The position numbers were made by a program, and so were the translations under genes. From Acidobacteriota bacterium (lineage in GTDB: Bacteria; Actinomycetota; AC-67): a DNA stretch of 45,489 nucleotides. Below the pieces are notes generated by a model. It was not told the DNA's origin. It saw nothing but the letters and a program-made list of their open reading frames with translations, and did not search any database. Numbering within the stretch: the stretch's first letter is position 1; each line of letters begins with the position of its first letter. The stretch covers positions 1 through 45,489 of the forward strand of contig JACQXY010000026.1 in assembly GCA_016208485.1 (NCBI GenBank). Reading direction: 5' to 3'. Below are positions 14,439 through 22,625 of the stretch, one piece after another.

Positions 14439-15482
14439 ATGTGGCGCGGGGTGATCGAGGAGTACCGCGACCGGCTTCCCGTCTCGCAGGCGACCCCCGT
14501 CGTGACCTTGCGGGAGGGAGGGACGCCGCTCATCCACTCCGAGAGGTTGTCCGAGCGCACGGGAGGGGACGTGTGGCTGAAGTACGAGGGGGCGAACCCC
14601 ACAGGATCCTTCAAGGACCGCGGCATGACCGTCGCCATGTCCAAGGCGGTGGAGGAGGGCGCGAAGGCGGTCATCTGTGCCTCGACCGGCAACACCAGTG
14701 CGAGCGCGGCGGCGTACGCGGCGAAGGCCGGGCTCGATTGCGGGGTGCTCGTCCCGGAGGGCGCGATCGCGCTCGGCAAGCTCGCCCAGGCGCTGGTCCA
14801 CGGCGCGAAGGTGATCCAGGTCCTCGGGAACTTCGACGCGGCGCTGGGTGCCGCGCGCGACCTCGTGAGCCGGTACCCGGTCACCCTCGTGAACTCGGTG
14901 AACCCGTACCGGATCGAAGGGCAGAAGACGGCGGCGTTCGAGATTTGCGACGCGCTCGGCCGCGCGCCGGATCTCCACGTCATGCCGGTGGGCAACGCCG
15001 GCAACATCACCGCGTACTGGAGGGGCTACCGCGAGTACGCGGCGGAGGGGCGCATCGACGCTCTTCCGCGGATGCTCGGCTTCCAGGCCGCCGGCGCGGC
15101 GCCGATCGTGCGCGGCGCTCCGGTGGAGCGCCCGTCCACGATCGCCACGGCGATCAGGATCGGCAATCCCGCGTCCTGGGAGGGAGCCGTGCGCGCCGCG
15201 GCCGACAGCGGCGGGGCGATCGGCGAGGTCACCGACCGCGCGATCCTCGCGGCGTACCGGTCGCTCGCGCGCGAGGGCGTCTTCGTCGAGATGGCGAGCG
15301 CCGCGTCGGTGGCCGGCCTCCTGCAGCTCTTCGATCGCGGGGCGCTCCCTCCCGGAGCGACGGTGGCGTGCGTGCTCACCGGGCACGGTCTCAAGGATCC
15401 CGACTGGGCCATCGCCGGCGCGCCGAAGCCCGTGGTGATCCCTCCGGAGGCCGGCGCGGCTGCGGCCGCGCTCGGCCTATAG
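14439..15482 (+). CDS. thrC: Threonine synthase
   Basis: A 347-aa fold-type II PLP enzyme that converts O-phosphohomoserine to threonine. The PLP lysine is K59 in [39 protein letters not shown] is the substrate/phosphate loop, and [16 protein letters not shown] binds the PLP phosphate. Length matches the short actinobacterial/Bacillus ThrC class. ATG 14439 is preferred to GTG 14421 because GGGAGGGCC is well placed before it and homology starts at [14 protein letters not shown]. Overlap or near-overlap with hom (stop 14424) and a 6-nt gap to thrB show a single operon. Confidence 0.95.
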   Translation: MWRGVIEEYRDRLPVSQATPVVTLREGGTPLIHSERLSERTGGDVWLKYEGANPTGSFKDRGMTVAMSKAVEEGAKAVICASTGNTSASAAAYAAKAGLDCGVLVPEGAIALGKLAQALVHGAKVIQVLGNFDAALGAARDLVSRYPVTLVNSVNPYRIEGQKTAAFEICDALGRAPDLHVMPVGNAGNITAYWRGYREYAAEGRIDALPRMLGFQAAGAAPIVRGAPVERPSTIATAIRIGNPASWEGAVRAAADSGGAIGEVTDRAILAAYRSLAREGVFVEMASAASVAGLLQLFDRGALPPGATVACVLTGHGLKDPDWAIAGAPKPVVIPPEAGAAAAALGL

Positions 15483-15488
15483 CCGGCG

Positions 15489-16415
15489 ATGACCGGCCGA
15501 ATCCGGGTGCGCGCTCCGGCCACCGTGGCCAACCTCGGGCCGGGGTTCGACTGTCTCGGGCTCGCGCTCGATTGGAGCAACGAGGCTCTCGTCGAGCCGG
15601 CTCGGGACGGGGTGCTCCGCGTTGCGGCGGAGGGGCCCTGGGCCGAGGGGATCCCGCTCGGGGAGGAGAACCTCATCGTCCGGGGGCTGCGCGCGATCCT
15701 CGGTCCCGAGGCAGGACTCGTGGTGTGGTGCCGGTCCCTGGTGCCGCTCGGGCGGGGACTTGGATCGAGCGCCGCGGCGATCGTCGCCGGCCTGGTCGCC
15801 GGGCGCCTGCTCGCGGCCGGGGGCGGCGCGGCACCCGGCGTCGGCGCGGCACCCGGCGTCGGCGGCGTGGGACCGGACGACGCCGAATTGCTCGACATCG
15901 CGACCGCTCTCGAGGGCCATGCCGACAACGTGGCCCCCTGCCTGCTCGGAGGGGTCGTCGTGGCCGGCCCGGGACGCGCATTGCCCCTCGGCGCCTCGGG
16001 CGCCATTCGCGTGGTCGTGTGCTCGTCCCCGGCGCCGCTCTCGACCGAGGCCGCTCGCAGGGCGCTCCCGGCAACCGTCGCGTTCGCCGATGCGGCGTCC
16101 TCGGTGGGCCGGGCGGCGATGCTCGCCGCGGCTCTGGCCACCGGAGCGACCGAGGCCCTGCTTGAGGCCACCGAGGACGTCCTTCACCAACCGGCTCGGT
16201 TCGCGCTGATGCCGGAGTCGGGCCGGCTCGTGGCCGGCCTCCGCAGAGAGGGGTTCGCGGCATTCCCCTCGGGCGCCGGCCCGAGCGTGGGCGCGCTGGT
16301 CCCGACGCCGCGCGCCGGAGGATGCGAGGCCGCGGCCCGGGATCTGGCGCCGGAGGGATGGAGCGTCTCGATCCACCGGGTTTCGCCGCATGGGGCCAGG
16401 GCGGAGGCGGAGTGA
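15489..16415 (+). CDS. thrB: Homoserine kinase (GHMP family)
   Basis: A 308-aa GHMP kinase that phosphorylates homoserine. N-terminus RVRAPATVANLGPGFDCLGLALDW is diagnostic; the ATP-binding loop is VPLGRGLGSSAAAIVAGL; EGHADNVAPCLLGGVVVA is the second GHMP motif; AFPSGAGPSVGAL near the C-terminus is the third. A 6-residue tandem duplication (GAAPGV twice) lies in the loop before DDAELLDIAT, encoded by an exact 18-nt repeat at 15825-15860. Last gene of the hom-thrC-thrB operon; the next gene has its own promoter. Confidence 0.94.
   Translation: MTGRIRVRAPATVANLGPGFDCLGLALDWSNEALVEPARDGVLRVAAEGPWAEGIPLGEENLIVRGLRAILGPEAGLVVWCRSLVPLGRGLGSSAAAIVAGLVAGRLLAAGGGAAPGVGAAPGVGGVGPDDAELLDIATALEGHADNVAPCLLGGVVVAGPGRALPLGASGAIRVVVCSSPAPLSTEAARRALPATVAFADAASSVGRAAMLAAALATGATEALLEATEDVLHQPARFALMPESGRLVAGLRREGFAAFPSGAGPSVGALVPTPRAGGCEAAARDLAPEGWSVSIHRVSPHGARAEAE
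15825..15860 (+). repeat. Exact 18-nt tandem duplication inside thrB
   Basis: Two perfect 18-nt units encode GAAPGV-GAAPGV in a loop between the ATP-loop helix and DDAELLD. Exact identity suggests recent slippage. It keeps the frame, so it is probably neutral. Confidence 0.85.
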
Positions 16416-16439
16416 CGGGGCCGGCGCGGCCGGCGGTTG

Positions 16440-16468
16440 TTGAGCGGGCGAGGCACCTGCTCTAGACT
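16440..16468 (+). promoter_or_regulatory. Putative promoter (TTGAGC-17-TAGACT) of the debranching enzyme/cDPG cluster
   Basis: TTGAGC at 16440-16445 and TAGACT at 16463-16468 are separated by the optimal 17 nt. Transcription would start near 16475, leaving a ~50-nt leader with the short tandem GCGCCAGC before the ATG at 16525. It is the best two-box promoter outside the ATP synthase operon. Confidence 0.55.
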
Positions 16469-16524
16469 TCGAAGCGCAGCGCGCCAGCGCGCCAGCGCAC
16501 GGATGGAGAGCCTCGGAGCGATCG

Positions 16525-18753
16525 ATGGCGCAGCCCGCAACCCACGACCCACCGTCCGAGGTCCCCTCAGGCGACCGGCTCGAACTCGATGAGTTGACTA
16601 CCCGGGTCCTCAACGAGGGGATCCCGTTCCTTCTCACGGACGAGAACCAGAGGCTGCTCGCCACCAAGGAAGGCGAGATGTTCCTCTACGCCAATCAGGA
16701 GGGGAACCTCGCAGGCGGCGCTCTGGGGATGGGGCTGTACTTCCGGGACACCCGCTTCCTGTCCCACTACGACTTCCGCCTCGCCGACCGGCTGCCGGTG
16801 CTGCTCTCCTCGAGCGCGGCGCGCTCCTACATGTCGTATGTGGACCTGAGCAACCCGGACGTCTGGGAGGACGGGAAGCTCGCCATCCCGCAGCAGACCG
16901 TGAACGTCCGGCGGATCCGCGTGATCAAGGGCCGCCTGCTGGAGCGGATCCGGGTGAAGAACTACAACCCGCGTCCGGTGTCGTTCGAGGTCAAGTTCTC
17001 GTTCGGGGCCGACTTCGCCGATATCTTCGAGGTGCGAGGGCTGAAGCGGAAGCGCCGCGGTCAGCTCTTTCGACCGAAGGTCGAGGGGAGCGAGATCGTG
17101 TTCTCCTACCGCGGCGAGGACGACGTGTTCCGGCAGACCCGGATCTCGCTGGGGGCCGCGCCGGATCGGGTCGTCCAGGAGCCGGGGCTCGTCCACGTGT
17201 GGTTCTCGATCGACCTTGCCGCCCACCAGACGCGGATGCTCACCTTCGCCATCGAGCCGGTGATCGGCAACGAGGCGGCCGGAGGGCCTCCCTTCGACGT
17301 CGTCATCCACGATCTCCGCCATTCGTACGAGGAGTGGGAGAGGGAATGCACCTCGATCTACACCGACAACGAGCTGTTCAACACCCTCCTGCACCGGGGC
17401 CAGCGCGACCTTCGCGCGCTCGTGACCGAGACCCCGAGGGGCCGATACATCGCGGCCGGGATCCCGTGGTACGTCGCCACTTTCGGCCGCGACTCCCTCA
17501 TCACGGCACACCAGATCCTGATGCTGAACCCGAGTCCGGCACGGGACTGCCTGGAGATGCTCGCTTCGTTCCAGGGGACCGAGACCGATCCCTGGCGCGA
17601 CGAGGAGCCCGGGAAGATCCTTCACGAGATCCGCCACGGGGAACTCGCGAACGCCCACTTCGTCCCGCACACTCCCTACTACGGCTCGGTGGACGCCACC
17701 CCGCTTTTCCTCATGCTTCTCGGCACCTACTTCAAGTGGACGAACGACCGGGAGTTCGCCGAGCGGATGCTGCCGCACGCCGACCGGGCGCTCGCCTGGA
17801 TCGACGACTACGGGGACCTCGACGGCGACGGTTTCGTCGAGTACCGGCGCCGCTCCCCGCGCGGCCTCGACAACCAGGGGTGGAAGGACTCCCGCAACGC
17901 CGTGGTTCATGCCGACGGGACGCTCGCCGAGCCCCCGGTCGCCCTCGCCGAGGTGCAAGCGTACGTGTACGTCGCCAAGCGGCGGATGGCAGACATCCTC
18001 GAGGCGCTCGGGAATCCCGGGCGGGCATCGAAGATCCGGGGAGAGGCCGACGACCTGAAGGCGCGCTTCAACGAGGTGTTCTGGCTCCCCGACGAGCGGT
18101 ACTTCGCCATCGCGCTCGACGGCCGCAAGCGCCCGGTGAGGACGGTGTCGTCGAATCCGGCGCACGCTCTGTACGCGGGGATCGTCGAGCCCGACAAGGC
18201 CGGGGAGGTCGCGAAGCGTCTCTTCCAGCCGGACATGTTCTCGGGCTGGGGGATCCGGACTCTCAGCAAGTCCGCGGCCGGCTACAACCCGATGAGCTAC
18301 CACAACGGGAGTGTCTGGCCCCACGACAACGCGCTGGCCGCCGCTGGGCTGAAGCGGTACGGGTTTCACAAGCAGACCAACCGGATCGCCACCGCGCTGT
18401 TCGACGCCGGGGTCTTCGCCGAGTACATGCGGCTCCCGGAGCTGTTCTGCGGCTTCACGCGGCGGACGCCGAATCAACCCGTCGCCTATCCGGTGGCCTG
18501 CTCGCCGCAGGCGTGGGCCGCCGGCGCTCCATTCCTTCTCTTGCAGGCGATGCTCGGGCTGTCGGCGCGCGCGCAGGAGAACCTGCTCACGATCAACTCG
18601 CCGGTGCTGCCTCCGTGGCTCAATACCGTGCAGCTCACCAACCTGCGAGTCGGGGACTCGCGGATCTCGCTCACCTTCCGCCGGGAAGGGGAGATGACCG
18701 GGTTCTCGCTGGTGTCGAAGCAAGGATCGGTCCGGGTCGTGATGGAGGAGTGA
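16525..18753 (+). CDS. Amylo-alpha-1,6-glucosidase / glycogen debranching-enzyme-family protein
   Basis: A 742-aa protein. The N-terminal ~240 residues are the GDE_N_bis domain (FLLTDENQRLLA..EGEMFLYANQEGNLAGG..MGLYFRDTRFLSHYDFRL), and residues ~280-740 form an (alpha/alpha)6 glycosidase domain with YIAAGIPWYVATFGRDSLITAHQ, the acidic DLDGDGFVEYRRRSPRGLDNQGWKDS, and MSYHNGSVWPHDNALAA. Members of this family are annotated as glycogen debranching enzymes but some act on other alpha-glucosides or unsaturated sugars, so the substrate is inferred. No signal peptide. It heads a cluster with a phosphoesterase, two cyclic-2,3-diphosphoglycerate genes and transaldolase, consistent with central carbon storage. 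Confidence 0.88.
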   Translation: MAQPATHDPPSEVPSGDRLELDELTTRVLNEGIPFLLTDENQRLLATKEGEMFLYANQEGNLAGGALGMGLYFRDTRFLSHYDFRLADRLPVLLSSSAARSYMSYVDLSNPDVWEDGKLAIPQQTVNVRRIRVIKGRLLERIRVKNYNPRPVSFEVKFSFGADFADIFEVRGLKRKRRGQLFRPKVEGSEIVFSYRGEDDVFRQTRISLGAAPDRVVQEPGLVHVWFSIDLAAHQTRMLTFAIEPVIGNEAAGGPPFDVVIHDLRHSYEEWERECTSIYTDNELFNTLLHRGQRDLRALVTETPRGRYIAAGIPWYVATFGRDSLITAHQILMLNPSPARDCLEMLASFQGTETDPWRDEEPGKILHEIRHGELANAHFVPHTPYYGSVDATPLFLMLLGTYFKWTNDREFAERMLPHADRALAWIDDYGDLDGDGFVEYRRRSPRGLDNQGWKDSRNAVVHADGTLAEPPVALAEVQAYVYVAKRRMADILEALGNPGRASKIRGEADDLKARFNEVFWLPDERYFAIALDGRKRPVRTVSSNPAHALYAGIVEPDKAGEVAKRLFQPDMFSGWGIRTLSKSAAGYNPMSYHNGSVWPHDNALAAAGLKRYGFHKQTNRIATALFDAGVFAEYMRLPELFCGFTRRTPNQPVAYPVACSPQAWAAGAPFLLLQAMLGLSARAQENLLTINSPVLPPWLNTVQLTNLRVGDSRISLTFRREGEMTGFSLVSKQGSVRVVMEE

Positions 18754-18760
18754 GGCCGGC

Positions 18761-19540
18761 GTGGTGAGGATCGCGCACCTGAGCGACCTGCACGTGGGGT
18801 CGCCGCACTTCGTGCCCAACCTGATGAACCGCGCCATCCAGGAGATCAACGATCTCTCACCGGACCTCGCGGTCGCGACCGGGGATTTCACGGACGAGGG
18901 GTTCCGGGACGAGTACCGGACTGCGGCGGCCTATCTGAGGCAGGTCGGCGCGCGGCTCGTCGCCGTGCCGGGCAACCACGACGCGCGAAACGTTGGGTAC
19001 GTGCACTTCGAGGAGATGATCGGCCCGCGCCATTGGGCGGTGCGGGTCGGCGGCATCGCGGTCGTCGGGGCGGATTCGAGCGAGCCCGACCTCGACTCCG
19101 GCCAGATCGGTCGCGAGAGATACCCGTGGATCGCCGAGCAGTTCGCCGGCCCTGCCGATCTCAAGGTGTACGTTCAGCACCATCACCTCCTGCCCATCCC
19201 CGGCACCGGCCGCGAGCGCAACATCGTGAACGACGCCGGAGACCTCCTCGAGCTGCTGATCGGGAGCGGCGTCAACCTGGTCCTCACCGGCCACAAGCAC
19301 GTGCCGTACGTCTGGCGCCTGGAGAACCTGTACGTCGTGAACGCCGGGACGGTGTCGAGCTTGCGTCTGCGCGGGCACACCCGGCCCGCGTACAACATCA
19401 TCGAGCTGGACGGCGATGAGGTGAGGATCCTTCGCAAGCACCCCTTCGCGCCCGATGCGGCGCTCATCGCTCACATGAATATCCGGACCGGACAGCAGCT
19501 CTACCGGGAGCTGGGGTCGCTCGTGGAGCAGCCCGGGTAG
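18761..19540 (+). CDS. Calcineurin-like metallophosphoesterase (CpdA-like)
   Basis: A 259-aa dinuclear metallophosphoesterase. All five metal motifs are present: HLSDLHVGS (DxH), ATGDFTDEG (GDxxD), VPGNHDAR (GNHD), VQHHHLLPI, and LTGHKHVPYVW (GHxH). This set resembles the CpdA/3',5'-cyclic-nucleotide phosphodiesterase group, but the group also includes phospholipid and other phosphodiesterases. GTG start 7 nt after the debranching enzyme stop, so co-transcribed. The next two genes make and handle phosphoglycerates; a role in turning over a cyclic phosphate is an attractive but unproven idea. Confidence 0.82.
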   Translation: MVRIAHLSDLHVGSPHFVPNLMNRAIQEINDLSPDLAVATGDFTDEGFRDEYRTAAAYLRQVGARLVAVPGNHDARNVGYVHFEEMIGPRHWAVRVGGIAVVGADSSEPDLDSGQIGRERYPWIAEQFAGPADLKVYVQHHHLLPIPGTGRERNIVNDAGDLLELLIGSGVNLVLTGHKHVPYVWRLENLYVVNAGTVSSLRLRGHTRPAYNIIELDGDEVRILRKHPFAPDAALIAHMNIRTGQQLYRELGSLVEQPG

Positions 19541-19597
19541 CCGGACGGCCGGCAGGGCCCGAGGCCGGCGGTCTGCGGCTCGGGTCTCTAGGGGGGC

Positions 19598-20935
19598 ATG
19601 ATGGCGCGCGCGCTCGTCCTGGTCGACGGGGACCACTACCCGCGGGTGATCCGCGATGCGTGCCGGGTGCTCGCCGGGCGCGGCGAGGAGATCGCGGCGG
19701 CCGTCTTCCTCGGGGGCGGTGAGAAGCTCGGCGGGCGCCTGCGGCTCGAGGGGATCCCCGTCGTGGAGGGCGCGACCCAGGTGGCCGCGCTCGAGGAGGC
19801 CATCCGTCGCTTCCATCCGGACGTCGTGTGGGACCTCTCCGACGCGCCCGTCGTCGATTCCCGCGCGCGTGGGGTTCTCGCTGCCGTCGCCCTCGCACGC
19901 GGCGTGGCCTACGCCGGCGCGGGCGTGCGGATGGAACCGCCGCGGCGCCCGCGCGTGTCGGGGGCTCCCTCGATCGCCGTCATCGGGACGGGGAAGCGCG
20001 CGGGGAAGACGGCGATGGCGTGCTGGATCGCGCGGCGGATCGCGGGTGGCGGCCACCGCGTCGTGGTCGTCGCGATGGGGCGGGGCGGTCCGGCGGAGCC
20101 CGTGGTCGTCCGGGGAGACCTTGCCCGGCCGACCGTCGAGGATCTCATGGCGGTGGCGGAACGAGGCGGGCACGCGGCGAGCGACTGTTACGAGGATGCG
20201 CTGTGCGCCGGGGTCGCGACGGTCGGGGCGTGGCGCGCGGGCGCGGGGCCCGCCGGCGCGCCCGTCGCCGACAATGTCGCCGCGGCGGTCGAGGCCGCCG
20301 GCGCGCTCGCGCCGGACCTCGTCGTGCTGGACGGCAGCGGGACTGCGATCCCGCCGGTGGCGGCCGACGCCACGGTTCTCGTGGTGGGCGCGGGCACGCC
20401 TCCGGAGGAGATCTGTTCGGGATCGGGACCGTATCGCCTGTTGCTTGCCGACCTGGTCGTGGCTACAATGGCGGGGCAATCGGCTCGGTTGGTCGAGACG
20501 CCCCCCGCCCTCGTTTCAGCAATCCATGAGTTCGCGCGGGACGTCCCTCTCGTGAGGACGGTCCTCCGTCCGCGCCCCCTCGGGTCCGTGACGGGGAGGA
20601 AGGTCTTCTTCTGCACAACGGCCCCGGAGTCGGCCCTGGATCTCCTGCGGATTCACCTGGAGGAGGAGCACGGAGCGAGGGTGGTGGGAATGACGCACCG
20701 GCTCGCGGACCGCGCCGGGCTCGTCGGCGATCTTGCCGCGGCGGCCGGCAGGTACGAGGTGCTGCTGACCGAGTTGAAAGCCGCGGCCATGGATGTGGCG
20801 GCGGCGGCGGCCCGCGGGGCCGGCGCGGAGGTGGTTTTCGCGGAGAACGAGCCGCGCGCCGTGGAGGGCGACCTTGAGGCGGGGTGCGATGGAGTCGAGG
20901 CGCTCGCACGGAAGCGGTTCGCGCCGGGTGAGTAG
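19598..20935 (+). CDS. Cyclic 2,3-diphosphoglycerate synthetase homologue
   Basis: A 445-aa protein resembling the cyclic 2,3-diphosphoglycerate synthetase (cDPGS) of Methanothermus, which forms the intramolecular phosphoanhydride of 2,3-diphosphoglycerate with ATP. Visible marks are the opening ALVLVDGDHYPRVIRDAC, a P-loop IAVIGTGKRAGKTAMACWIARR (about residues 128-149), VVVVAMGRGGPAEP, VVLDGSGTAIPPVAAD, and a later block TAPESALDLLRIHLEEEHGARVVGMTHRLADR. The call is strongly helped by the next gene, a 2-phosphoglycerate kinase that makes the substrate. The adjacent ATG codons at 19598/19601 follow a G-run RBS. Confidence 0.8.
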   Translation: MMARALVLVDGDHYPRVIRDACRVLAGRGEEIAAAVFLGGGEKLGGRLRLEGIPVVEGATQVAALEEAIRRFHPDVVWDLSDAPVVDSRARGVLAAVALARGVAYAGAGVRMEPPRRPRVSGAPSIAVIGTGKRAGKTAMACWIARRIAGGGHRVVVVAMGRGGPAEPVVVRGDLARPTVEDLMAVAERGGHAASDCYEDALCAGVATVGAWRAGAGPAGAPVADNVAAAVEAAGALAPDLVVLDGSGTAIPPVAADATVLVVGAGTPPEEICSGSGPYRLLLADLVVATMAGQSARLVETPPALVSAIHEFARDVPLVRTVLRPRPLGSVTGRKVFFCTTAPESALDLLRIHLEEEHGARVVGMTHRLADRAGLVGDLAAAAGRYEVLLTELKAAAMDVAAAAARGAGAEVVFAENEPRAVEGDLEAGCDGVEALARKRFAPGE

Positions 20936-20982
20936 GCGAGGAGCGGGGTGGTCCCGGCCCGCGGAGGCGGGCGGGAGGTGCC

Positions 20983-21945
20983 ATGGGGGATCGTGAGAGT
21001 GAGGCCGGGCGTGGGAGCATCATCATCAGCGACCGCGAGCACGCCCTGCCGTTCTCGAAGGGATTGACGGCCAACGCGATCATGGCGGCCGGGCTCTCGC
21101 CGGCGCGCGCCTACGTCGTGGCGCAGGCGGTCGAGGACCGGCTGAGGGAATCCGGGCGCGACAGCGTCACGACCGAGGATCTGCGGCGGGTCACGGTGGA
21201 CACCATCCGCGCCGAGGCCGGCGGGCGCTACGCGGAGGCATACGTGAAGTGGCAGACGGTCGGAGGTCTCGAGATCCCGCTGATCATCCTCATCGGCGGC
21301 GGGACCGGGGTGGGCAAGTCCACGATCGCGACGCAGCTCGCGGCGCGCCTCGGCATCGTCCGGATCATCTCGAGCGACGCCATCCGTGAGGTCATGAAGG
21401 GAGTCTTCACTCCCGCCATCATGCCGACCCTCTACCGGTCCTCATTCAACGCCGACGAGGTCGTGCGCGCGCGGCTCCCGAAGTCGGAGGATGCCGTGGT
21501 CGTAGGGTTCCGCGATCAGGTCTCGGCGGTGTCGGTCGGGATCCGCGCGCTCATCGAGCGGGCCGTCACGGAGGGGACCGACGCGATCATCGAGGGCGCT
21601 CACGTCGTGCCGGGGTTCGTCACCCCCGAGGTCGGCGACCGGGCGATCGTCGTCCAGCTCGTGCTCACCGTGGACGACGAGGATCTGCACCGGAGCCACT
21701 TCTTCGTCCGAGCCCATGAGACGCGCTCACGGCCGGTCGAGCGCTACCTGCAGCACTTCGCGAACATCCGTAGAATCCAGAAGTACGTCAAGTCCCTGGC
21801 GCTCAAGCACGGGATCCCGGTTGTCCCGAACTACAACCTCGACGCGACGCTCGCGTCGGTGATCGACCTGGTGATGACTCGCGCGGAAGCGGCCCAGGAC
21901 CGGGCCGCCGCGCCGGTGAGGACCGCCGGAGGGGGGAAGAGATGA
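20983..21945 (+). CDS. 2-phosphoglycerate kinase with N-terminal ATP-cone
   Basis: A 320-aa protein. Residues ~1-90 form an ATP-cone-like domain (ALPFSKGLTANAIMAAGLSPARAYVVAQAVEDRL…VTTEDLRRVTVDTI). Residues ~95 onward are a P-loop kinase: IILIGGGTGVGKSTIATQLAARLGI followed by RIISSDAIREVMKG. This combination is the one known for archaeal 2-phosphoglycerate kinase, which makes 2,3-diphosphoglycerate from 2-phosphoglycerate and ATP. ATG is preceded by GGGAGGTGCC. It sits 47 nt after the cDPG synthetase gene, giving a complete two-step cDPG pathway, and its stop overlaps the transaldolase ATG. Confidence 0.85.
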   Translation: MGDRESEAGRGSIIISDREHALPFSKGLTANAIMAAGLSPARAYVVAQAVEDRLRESGRDSVTTEDLRRVTVDTIRAEAGGRYAEAYVKWQTVGGLEIPLIILIGGGTGVGKSTIATQLAARLGIVRIISSDAIREVMKGVFTPAIMPTLYRSSFNADEVVRARLPKSEDAVVVGFRDQVSAVSVGIRALIERAVTEGTDAIIEGAHVVPGFVTPEVGDRAIVVQLVLTVDDEDLHRSHFFVRAHETRSRPVERYLQHFANIRRIQKYVKSLALKHGIPVVPNYNLDATLASVIDLVMTRAEAAQDRAAAPVRTAGGGKR

Positions 21946-22625
21946 AGCTCTGGCTCGACACGGCGAACATCGAGGAGATCCGGGAGATAGACCGGTGGGG
22001 CGTGCTCGCCGGCGTGACCACGAATCCGAGCCTCGCCGCGAAGGAGGGGGTCGAGTTCGAGGCCCTCATCAAGGAGATCGCCGCCGAGGTCGACGGACCC
22101 GTGAGCGCCGAGGTCGTGTCCGGCCGGCGCGAGTCCATGGTCGAGGAGGGGCTAAAGCTCTCCCAGATCGCGCCGAATGTGGTTGTGAAGGTCCCCGTGG
22201 TCCCCGAGGGATTTGCCGCCGTCCGCGATCTGGCGGGCCGGGGTGTCAACACGAACATGACGCTCTGCTTCAGCCCGGCGCAGGCGATCCTGGCGGCGCA
22301 GGCCGGGGCGACATACGTCAGTCCGTTCCTCGGACGAGTCGATGACATCTCGAACGACGGGATAGGGCTCTTGAGCGAGATCGTGGAGATCTACAGGGTG
22401 CAGGGCTACCGGACCCTGGTGCTGGCGGCGAGCCTGCGACACCCCCAGCACGTGGTCGACTCCGCCAAGGCCGGGGCGGACGTGGCCACGATGCCCTGCG
22501 CGGTTTTCCGCGCATTGGTGAAGCATCCGCTTACCGACAACGGGCTGCGCCGGTTCATGGAGGACTGGGAGAGCTATCAGGCGTCCCTCGGTCATCCGGC
22601 GGCGCGGGGAGGTGACAGGGCGTGA
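21942..22625 (+). CDS. Transaldolase / fructose-6-phosphate aldolase-type
   Basis: A 227-aa short-form (FSA/TalC-like) TIM barrel. Start [31 protein letters not shown] is diagnostic; the Schiff-base lysine is in [45 protein letters not shown] and [29 protein letters not shown] follow. Short-form enzymes may be transaldolases (pentose phosphate pathway) or fructose-6-phosphate aldolases; the sequence alone does not decide. The ATGA overlap with 2-phosphoglycerate kinase upstream and GTGA overlap with rho downstream place it between a carbon cluster and a housekeeping cluster. Confidence 0.9.
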   Translation: MKLWLDTANIEEIREIDRWGVLAGVTTNPSLAAKEGVEFEALIKEIAAEVDGPVSAEVVSGRRESMVEEGLKLSQIAPNVVVKVPVVPEGFAAVRDLAGRGVNTNMTLCFSPAQAILAAQAGATYVSPFLGRVDDISNDGIGLLSEIVEIYRVQGYRTLVLAASLRHPQHVVDSAKAGADVATMPCAVFRALVKHPLTDNGLRRFMEDWESYQASLGHPAARGGDRA

